Assembly (NCBI RefSeq): GCF_000715075.1
Contig: NC_134096.1
Location: 68,639,026-68,703,025, forward strand
Reading direction: 5' to 3'
Length of the DNA stretch: 64,000 nt
Origin: Nicotiana tabacum
Lineage: Eukaryota; Streptophyta; Magnoliopsida; Solanales; Solanaceae
The translations under genes and the position numbers were made by a program. This document shows, piece after piece, positions 1 through 9,000 of this stretch. Under the pieces are notes generated by a model that did not search any database, was not told the DNA's origin, and saw only the letters and a list, made by a program, of their open reading frames with translations. Numbering within the stretch: the first letter of the stretch is position 1; every line of letters starts with the position of its first letter.

Positions 1-1060
1 TTACCACAGTTCCTGAGCATGTTTGGTACATTGGCTCAGGCGGGGTTGATTCCGGTTTCACCAGCTATTTCACAGACTGGGGGAGGAGCCCAGACTCCCG
101 TCGCCCACACCCAGAGCAGCGAGTTCATATTGGTCAGGTTCCAGGTGTCATGGCGACACAGCATGTGGTCCCAGTTCAGCCTGTGGTCAGGGAAGCAACA
201 TCTGAGGAAGAGCAGCTTAGACTTACAAGGTTCAAGAAATATGACCCTCCTACATTTAGTGGTTTGGCTTCAGAGAGTGCACATGGTTTTCTGGAGGAGT
301 GTCACCGTATTCTCCGTACTATAGGTATTGTGGAGACGAGCGGGGTTGCTTTTACTACGTTCCAGCTCAGGGGAGCGGCTTGTCAGTGGTGGCGAGCAAA
401 TGAGTTGGGTATCCTAGCCGAGTTAGCTTCACTTACATGGGTTCAGTTTTTAGAGATGTTCTTGAGAGAGTTTGTACCTTAGTTCCTTCGAGATGCATGG
501 CACGCGGAGTTTGAGCAGTTGCGCCAGGGCACTATGTCAGTGTCAGAGTATGCCATGAGATTCAGTGATTTGGCCAGGCATGCACCTGCTTTGGTCGCCA
601 CAGTTAGATAGCATGTTCGTAGATTCATTGAGGGACTCAGACATGATATTCGGTTCAGCATGGCTCGGGAGTTAGAGTCAGATGTTTCGTTTCAGCAGGT
701 GGTAGGGATCGCTCGCCGTGTAGAGGGCATGTGGGATCAGGAGAAAGAGGACATGCGGGTCCATAAGAGAGAGTACAAGCGAGATCAGGAGAGAGAGGAC
801 AGGGAGATGAGGAGGCCTCATAGACTAGAGAGATCTACTGGTCCTTATTTTGGAGGCAGGGTACGACATGGTAGAGGTTTTGTAGGTCAGCCAGTTCAGT
901 TTGCACTTCAGGCTTTGCACAGTGTTTCAGGTGCTCAAGGGTCTTAGAGTACCCATATCGCATAGTTCCCACAGCCATGTCAGCAAAGAGGTTTCTTCGA
1001 GTGTGGAGATACTAGCCACATGATGAGAGATTGTCCTAGACTCCGGACAAGTATGTCACA
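1..1060 (+). pseudogene. gag remnant of element A (retrotransposon gag plus broken zinc knuckle)
   Basis: The product would be the capsid/nucleocapsid polyprotein. Reading begins in frame 1 (FLSMFGTLAQAGLIPVSPA) and moves to frame 3 near 115-150, so at least one frameshift is present. Frame 3 then shows a typical plant retrotransposon gag core (YDPPTFSGLA, FLEECHRILRTIG, QLRGAACQWW, SEYAMRFSDLARHAPAL). In-frame stops occur at 480-482 and about 606-608, and another near 945. The zinc knuckle at 993-1034 should read C-x2-C-x4-H-x4-C, but its first cysteine is Phe (FFECGDTSHMMRDC). The corresponding segments of B and C agree residue by residue. It is a dead gene; the family call is firm. Confidence 0.85.
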
Positions 1061-2301
1061 TCGGAGTATTCAGACGAGTAGAGGGTGCCCAAGAGGGGAA
1101 GGCCCAACTCGTTGATGTGTTTTATATAGTAGGCTTGAGGCCACTGCGCCAGATGATGTCATACAGGTATGCTTTTGATTTGTTATAGAGGGGCACCATT
1201 CGTGTTTTGATTTGGTCCTGCTTATCGGGGCGAGTTCCCCTACTTGTGGTCCCACCTATGGGTGAGTTTATGACTTAGTATTATGTTTAGATGTTTACCC
1301 TGTTGGGAGATTCTATGAGTGATAGCCGTTTCTATTGTTTGTTTCTATCCATTATTGAAAGTTACGAGACTATAAGTGAATTCATGTTGTCCATTATGGT
1401 AGGTTTGATGTGATTCCTGAGTAAATTGGTTATAATTTGTGATTTGATACTCTACCGGGGTGAGAATTTAACAAGTGTTGAGATTTTATTGGCAGAATTG
1501 AGTTAGTGGAGGATTTCAATTGGTATGATGTTTATTCGACTTGTGATTCAGAGTTGAGGGCGAGACCCTCGCGACTCCATGTGATTTGATATGTTTGAGC
1601 CGGGCTGTGTGTCGCGGTGGAGGGTGACACCCGGATGAGATCCTTATGATTTGTTCATGTACTTTGATTTTTCCTTTTGAATTGATTTGTAGTAGGGTAT
1701 TGTTAGAAAGTTGTGCCTGTCGGGCTTGTTTGATATTTCTCTTACGTGTTTCTCTTTAAATATTCAGTCATTGTCATTATATGCTTCTTAAGTTTTTTCT
1801 TGCGCGTGTGTGCCCAATGGTATTAGTTGTGACTTGCTGATTCAGGAGTATAGTTTTGAGGTCTTCGTGTTTCCTGCATCATTGTCAGTATTTTGGAGGT
1901 TTGAGACCGGTGGCTAACGGATATGGGTCTAATTGCTGGTATTGGTTTTGATTTCGGTAGCTATTGTGGTCAGAAATGTTATTATGGGCCTATATGTGGT
2001 GTGTCTTGTTGTGTGGTCGTACCTTGTGGGTGTAGGCATGAGTTGTTACCACTGGTTGAGACTGATATCGGTTATGGATTTAGAATTGGATCTTTTGAAG
2101 ATAAATGGAAGGCGAGAATTTTTGACTCTAAAGCTTATCAGTGTTGGCAGAAAGGATAAATTACAGTTGAGATGGTGTCGTCAGGCTTATGAGGATTTGG
2201 GGTGACGTGGGGTCACCCACGGGTATGTGTTGGGTATGTACTTTAAGTGATTTCAAGACTTCGAGGCGATGCTTAGCACGTTCGAGGACGAACATTTGTT
2301 T
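1061..2301 (+). other. Pol-less internal module of element A
   Basis: About 1.24 kb between gag and the polypurine tract holds no convincing reading frame. A short stretch near 1120-1250 vaguely recalls the start of the protease region but is full of stops. The module is recognisably related to 46719-48029 of element D (shared phrases such as GTTGATATGT/GTTGATATAA, TTGGGAGATT and GAGTTGAGGGCGAGACC/AAGTTGAGGACGAGATC, in the same order), so it was inherited by the family rather than made by local decay. Its last 40 bp encode the relic tail TFEDEHLFKRGRM, ending at a stop inside the LTR. Confidence 0.6.
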
Positions 2302-2314
2302 AAGAGGGGAAGGA
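2302..2314 (+). promoter_or_regulatory. Polypurine tract of element A
   Basis: The purine run AAGAGGGGAAGGA lies directly before the LTR start TGTAACGACC. It is the expected plus-strand primer of reverse transcription. The T-rich TTGTTT just upstream is shared with the other elements. Confidence 0.85.
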
Positions 2315-3004
2315 TGTAACGACCCGGCCGGTCGTTTTGAAAATTTAAATCTTTTCCAGCAGCATAAGGCCCTGAGCAGCTTCATATTATATGTATTGAC
2401 TTGCGTGCGTGGTTGAATTCGGTTACCGATTGTTTCGGGGTGATTTAGGATACTTAGTCCCTAAAACGGAAGCTTAAGTCTTAGAATTTTAATTGTAATC
2501 GAAAATATGTGAAGACGACTCCGGAATGGAGTTTTGTCGGTTCCATTAGCTCCGTTGGGTGATTTTGGACTTAGGAGCATGTCCGGACTGTGAATCAGGG
2601 GTCTGTTGCTGATTTATGCTTGAAATGGCGAAAGTCGAATTTTTGGAGATTTGGACCGAAAGTGGACTTTTTGATATAGGGGTCGGAATGCGATTCCAAG
2701 AGTCTAAACAACTCCGTTATGTTATTTGGGTCTTGCCTGCAAAATTTGACATCATTTCGGGTTGATTTGATAGGTTTCGGCACGGGTTTTAGAAGTTGAA
2801 AGATTTGAAATTTATAAGTTCGATTCATGGTGTTATTCGTAGTTTCGACGTTCTTTGATGTGATTTGAGACCTCGAGCGGGTTCGTGTTAGGGTATAGAA
2901 CTTGTTGGTATCTTTGGACACGGTCCCGAGGACCCCGGGTGTTTTTGGGATGAGTTGCAGATGATTTCCATGGTTTTGGGGAGGTCTGAGTTCTGGTGTA
3001 ATCG

Positions 3005-3320
3005 CACATGCGAACCTTGGGCGCAGGTGCGATGGTCGCAGGTACGAAGAATGAGGCACAGGTGCGGGAAGAGCTGGACTTGGTAGTTTCCGCAAGTGCG
3101 GAGAATTTGTGCGCATCAGCGGACTCGCACGTGCGGAGATGGAAGCGCAGATGCGAGAATTTGAGAGTTGGCCTGGGGTCGCGAGTGCGAGGAAGTTCCA
3201 CATCTGCGATGCCCGCATATGCGCAGAAGACTCGCAGGTGCGGAGGCTGTGGGAGTTAGTGACTTCCGCAGGTGCGACTGGTTAGACCGCAAGTGCGGTA
3301 GGCGCAGGTGCGAGGATCGC
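3005..3320 (+). repeat. CpG-rich inverted-repeat cassette in the element A LTR
   Basis: About a dozen copies of short inverted repeats of the form CGCA-NN-TGCG, for example CGCAGGTGCG, CCGCAAGTGCGG and CGCACGTGCG, spaced 15-40 bp apart. The cassette begins about 690 bp into the LTR, the same place as the cassettes of elements B, C, E and F. Confidence 0.8.
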
Positions 3321-4559
3321 TGGGCAGAAAGGGGTTGGAATCGAGGGTTATTTCATTTTTCACTCCATTTTTTATTTTGAGCTCGGGAGAAGGAGATTCT
3401 TTGATGGATTTTCAGATGAATCTTGTGGGTAACGATTTATTACTCAAATTTGGTTTTATTGCATTAATCTATAGTTGTCTTCTACATTTAGTTTCGGATT
3501 TTTGGGGTTGAAATTGGAAAACAATTGGAAGAACTTCTTCAATAAAGATTTCGAGTTTTGAAAGGGGATTGTGGTCGGATTTGAGTAATTCTTATATGGT
3601 TGGACTCGTGAGTGAATGGGTGTTCATATTTTGTGATTTTTACCCGATTCCGAGACGTGGGCCCAGGTGGACTTTTTAGGGAAAATTTCAGAATTGTTTG
3701 TTAAAATATTGATTTCATTAATTAGATGAGTCTATTATCGTTGTATGCATGATATGCAATTGTGTTTGGTTAGATTTGGACCATTCGGAGTTGGATAATT
3801 TAGGAAAGGGCATTCTTACGGACTGTTTGAGCTTGGTTTGAGGTAAGTATCTGGCCTAACCTTGTGTGGGGGACTTCCCCTTAGGATTTGAGACTTCTAT
3901 GTTGATTGTAATCCGTGTACATGAGGTGACGAGTGCATGCACGGACTTATTTGTGGAAAATTGGCCTTTTAGGGTTCTTAGGTCCTTGTATTCATTGAAT
4001 ATGCAGTTGTTCTTGTTATGATTATATACCTTAATTACTAGATTCACATATACCTGCTTAATTAGAATCAATTGCTTCATGATCCACTATTATTGTTACT
4101 TGATTCATATGTTCCTTAACTGAAACTGTTATCTCTTTTATAGCCATGCTATCTTTTCATAACTGCTTATCTTTATTTGGAATTTATATTATTTCATCCT
4201 ATAATTGTCTAGTATTAATTGAGGTTATGATTATTTTCCGCTGCTTATCCTTAATTGAATTGTTGAATATCCTTCGTAATTTCCTCAACCTTAAAAGAAG
4301 TTTAGATATCCTATATTTCAGTCGACTTGTTTTATTTTGAATTATTTGACTCGTGTTAGCTTCCCTGTTGTTGAGGTGTATATTGTGGGATTGTTGCTAC
4401 ACATTAGTTTTCCCTTGTTGAGCTATTCTCTTTAGGCCTAGAATTTCAAATTGTGGTTACTCCTTGTGAATTGGTTCCACATTTTCTTGTGATTTAAAGG
4501 TTCTTGAGTTGATTTACTTGTCTTACTTTGTATTATTGCCATTGTTGTTGTTGTATTCG

Positions 4560-4800
4560 TTGTGGTGATGCACAAGGTTCCTGCCGTGCGATTGTTATTA
4601 TTGTGATGCCCAAAGTTTCTGCCGTGCGGTTGTTATTATGGGGTAGCATGAGGTTTCTGCCATGCTATTATTACTATTGATATTTGCACATGCAGCGTGA
4701 CAAGGTGGGTTATGCATGTGTGGCGAGACAAAGCGGACATTTATGTTACTATTGCACACGTGGCGAGACAAGGTGGGCTGTGTCAGGGATTGATTTGTGA
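4560..4800 (+). repeat. Tandem hairpin repeats in the element A LTR
   Basis: Three imperfect copies of about 50 bp (starting near 4566, 4611 and 4653) share AAGGTTCCTGCC-like centres flanked by inverted arms GCAC/GTGC in copy 1 and GCAT/ATGC in copy 3. Two copies of GTGGCGAGACAA follow near 4720 and 4750. Confidence 0.6.
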
Positions 4801-5865
4801 TGATTTATGGCCTGGGGGTATTCTTGTTGTTGATATTTGTGTAGTGGTATACGTACCTGTGTGAGCTTTATCTTGTGAAAGCTGTGAGAAAATATTCTAC
4901 GTGTTGTCCGTTCTTCTTCTTCCTTATGCTTATTTGCTGGTATGGACTATGTTAGGACACTTGCACAAGCATACACGTAGTTAAGCACTCTTATCGGATA
5001 AGAGGTGTTCTTGATATTGTTGAGCATAGATGCTCACCCTTGTTTACTTGACTTCTATGTGAGAATGGCTTTATTGGCACGTGAGTCGTCAGTGTGGTTA
5101 TGAGGTGTTATGAGGGCACATGATGCCAAGTGTTAGGGTTCAGGTATTGAGACCCGTGAGTTGTGAATTATCCGAGGTTCGGTACCTCGTGGAGTTGTTG
5201 ACTAAAACCTAATGTAAAAGCGGTTGTAATTACTGTGTTATTACTTGTCCTTGTTGTATTCGTTCCGGATTTAGGTTGTGTTCCATTCACTTTGTCTGCA
5301 TCATTTTCATGATATTCTGCTGATACTTGTTGTTTCATGCTTTAATGTCATTACTGTATTATGAGCCATATTGCATAATCTTTATGTAGACATCATACTT
5401 CTGTTATTCATGTACTTATATCTGTTCAGTTTATTAGACCAGTGGGTGTCTTGACTGTTCCTCGTCACTACTCCACCGAGGTTAGTCTTGATACTTACTA
5501 GGCACCGCTGTGGTTTGCTCATACTACTCTTCTGCACATTTTTGTGCATATCCAGGTACTTGTTCGTTAGCTAGCTGTGTGGACTGTTGCTGTCGAGACT
5601 CAAGGTAAACATGCTGCTGTGTTCGCAGGCTTCGGAGTCACCTTCCAGTTTTCGTTTTGCACTGTTTATTCTTATTTCTGGACAGTTGAATTTAGAAGTT
5701 TTCTAGCAAACACTCTGTAGAGCTTATGACTTGTACTTCCGGTTTTGGGAATTTTAAGAGATTCTATTTAAATAATGTTGTTGTTTTAATTATTGTTAGG
5801 CTTACCTAGTCCCTAAGACTAGGTGCCATCACGATACCCAACGGAGGAAAAATTGGGCCGTGGCA

Positions 5866-6097
5866 TCAGCTAACCCAATAGCACGTGTCCTCACCATCTG
5901 TGAGAGAATGGAGATACAAAGGTTCAAATTCCAAATTCAACAAATTCCGCATGACAGGAATGAAAGAAATGGAAATTTCCTAACAGTTTTGTAGCCTCTC
6001 AGAGATAAGTACAGACGTCTCTGTACCGATCTGCAAGACTCTACTAGACTCGTTCGTGACTCGTAAAACCTATGAACCTAGAGCTTTGAAACCAACT
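5866..6097 (-). mobile_element. Leader and extreme gag start of a minus-strand LTR element
   Basis: Read on the minus strand, the LTR end at 6098 is followed by a decayed primer site (GGTTTCAAAGC in place of GGTATCAGAGC), about 190 bp of leader, and the gag start MVRTR at 5897. The segment matches the leaders of B (17323-17524) and C (36809-37000). It is cut off abruptly at 5866, directly against the end of the element A LTR. Confidence 0.7.
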
Positions 6098-9000
6098 TGT
6101 CATGACCCAAAATCCCACCACAGGCGTCGTGATGGCACCTAGTCTCTAAGACTAGGTAAGCCGATTTAGATTACCTTTTGATGCCATTTTTGAAGCCATT
6201 TTTTGTTTTTGAATTAAAATCTAACAGCGGAAATAATTACAATACACAACCTCCCAAGACTGGTAGTACTGAGTCACGAACTCTAACTGAATACATGGAA
6301 TGATCACGAGGACCGAATATACAATACTGTTTGATTACAAATTAACAGTACAATGAAATGAAAAGACTCCAAGGGACTGCGACGGCCAAGCAGCTCTACC
6401 TTGAATCCTTATGATCGCACTTTAACTCTGCTCAAGTCCGATATCTCCAATACCTAGCTCAGCAAAAAAATGTGCAGAAGTGTAGTATGAGTACACCACG
6501 GACGGTACCCAGTAAGTATCAAGACTAACCTCAATAGAGTAGAGACGAAGTACAGTCAAGACACTCACTAGTCTAATAACCTGTGCAATATAATATACAA
6601 AATACTAGGAAACATATAGCAATAAGGGCAGAATAAAACAACCAATGGTATGCGCAGCAAGACAACAAGAATACCATAAATATCACTCAACAATTAATAA
6701 ATACATGTACGCCCAAATAATTTCAAGTTTTTCAAATAAATATCCTTCACATATAATTCTTCCAAATAACTCTCTTTCAAATGTAGTTTTTCTGAAATAA
6801 TTATTTTTTAAATACAATTCTTTCAATAAATATTTTCAAATATAATTTCCTTAAATAAGTATCTTTAAAATACAATTCTTTCATATAATTCTTTTTGAAT
6901 AAAAAACCTTCCAAATAAATATTTTGAATATAATTCTTTCGATTAAAACATCACCATGTGACACCTCATTTCATAATCATAAAAGAATACGGGTCTCAAC
7001 CCATTTTCATATTTTTTTTATAAACATGGGTCTGAGCACATTTTCATATTTATACGGCACTTCGTGCCCATAATTAAATCATCATATTTCCCCTGCATCT
7101 CGTGCCCTCATTTTATATCACAACTGCACGGACAATTCACGTGCCAAATATTCTCATTATTTACTCACGGCACCTCTTCACGACCCAAAATCCCACCACA
7201 TGCGTCGTGATGGCACCTAGTCTCTAAGACTAGGTAAGCCGATTTAGATTACCTTTTGATGCCATTTTTTAAAATTAAATAAGTAATTAAAACTAACAGC
7301 GGAACAAATATGAATACACAACCTCCCAAGACTGGTAGTACTGAGTCACGAACTCTAACTGAATACATGGAATGATCACGAAGACCGAATATACAATACT
7401 GTTTGATTACAAATTAACAGTACAATGAAATGAAAAGACTCCAAGGGACTGTGACGGCCAAGCAGCTCCACCTTGAATCCTTACTATCGCACTTTAACTC
7501 TGCTCAAGTCCGATATCTCCAATACCTAGCTCAGCAAAAAAATGTGCAGAATTGTAGTATGAGTACACCACGGACGGTACCCAGTAAGTATCAAGACTAA
7601 CCTCAATAGAGTAGAGACGAAGTACAGTCAAGACACTCACTAGTCTAATAACCTGTGCAATATAATATACAAAATACTAGGAAACATATAGCAATAAGGG
7701 CAGAATAAAACAACCAATGGTATGCGCAGCAAGACAACAAGAATACCATAAATATCACTCAACAATTAATAAATACATGTACGCCCAAATAATTTCAAGT
7801 TTTTCAAATAAATATCCTTCACATATAATTCTTCCAAATAACTCTCTTTCAAATGTAGTTTTTCTGAAATAATTATTTTTTAAATATAATTCTTTCAATA
7901 AATATTTTCAAATATAATTTCCTTAAATAAGTATCTTTAAAATACAATTCTTTCATATAATTCTTTTTGAATAAAAATCCTTCCAAATAAATATTTTGAA
8001 TATAATTCTTTCGATTAAAACATCACCATGTGACACCTCATTTCATAATCATAAAAAAAACGGGCTTTCATAAACATGGGTCTGAGCACATTTTCATATT
8101 TACACGGCACTTCGTGCCCATAATTAAATCATCATATTTCCCCTGCATCTCGTGCCCTCATTTTATATCACAACTGCATGGATAATTCACGTGCCAAATA
8201 TCCTCATTATTTACTCACGGCACCTCTTCACGACCCAAAATCCCACCACATGCGTCGTGATGGCACCTAGTCTCTAAGACTAGGTAAGCCGATTTAGATT
8301 ACCTTTTGATGCCATTTTTTAAAATTAAATAAGTAATTAAAACTAACAGCGGAACAAATATGAATACACAACCTCCCAAGACTGGTAGTACTGAGTCACG
8401 AACTCTAACTGAATACATGGAATGATCACGAAGACCGAATATACAATACTGTTTGATTACAAATTAACAGTACAATGAAATGAAAAGACTCCAAGGGACT
8501 GTGACGGCCAAGCAGCTCTACCTTGAATCCTTACTATCGCACTTTAACTCTGCTCAAGTCCGATATCTCCAATACCTAGCTCAGCAAAAAAATGTGCAGA
8601 ATTGTAGTATGAGTACACCACGGACGGTACCCAGTAAGTATCAAGACTAACCTCAATAGAGTAGAGACGAAGTACAGTCAAGACACTCACTAGTCTAATA
8701 ACCTGTGCAATATAATATACAAAATACTAGGAAACATATAGCAATAAGGGCAGAATAAAACAACCAATGGTATGCGCAGCAAGACAACAAGAATACCATA
8801 AATATCACTCAACAATTAATAAATACATGTACGCCCAAATAATTTCAAGTTTTTCAAATAAATATCCTTCACATATAATTCTTCCAAATAACTCTCTTTC
8901 AAATGTAGTTTTTCTGAAATAATTATTTTTTAAATATAATTCTTTCAATAAATATTTTCAAATATAATTTCCTTAAATAAGTATCTTTAAAATACAATTC

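Larger units (their letters stand above)
1..5865 (+). mobile_element. Element A: 3' part of a gag-only Del/Tekay-type LTR retrotransposon
   Basis: The element enters from the left edge and runs through gag remnants, a pol-less internal stretch, a polypurine tract and a 3551 bp 3' LTR. The 5' LTR lies outside the window. From the gag zinc knuckle (about 1034) to the LTR start (2315) there are only 1.28 kb and no RT, RNase H or integrase motif in any frame, so this copy could not have encoded its own replication enzymes. Element D has the same layout. Assignment to the Del/Tekay branch is by gag and LTR resemblance to elements B and C, which do carry chromodomain integrases. Confidence 0.85.
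2315..5865 (+). repeat. 3' LTR of element A (3551 bp)
   Basis: It begins TGTAACGACCCGGCCGGTCG right after the polypurine tract and ends GGGCCGTGGCA, a mutated form of the usual GGGTCGTGACA. Inside, in order: a core block at 2901-2940, a CpG-rich inverted-repeat cassette (3005-3320), a donor-like GTAAGT followed by CTAAC and a GGGG/CCCC hairpin (3841-3885), hairpin-forming repeats (4560-4800), and the U5 hairpin at 5804-5824. No gene lies in it; the short open frames are chance products. The 3' target-site duplication cannot be verified because the 5' LTR is missing. Confidence 0.88.

Noticed and set aside
1923..2205. Two overlapping frames in the element A interior (78 and 90 codons)
   Set aside because: Low-complexity Gly/Val/Cys composition from a GT-rich stretch; the homologous part of D has no matching frame.
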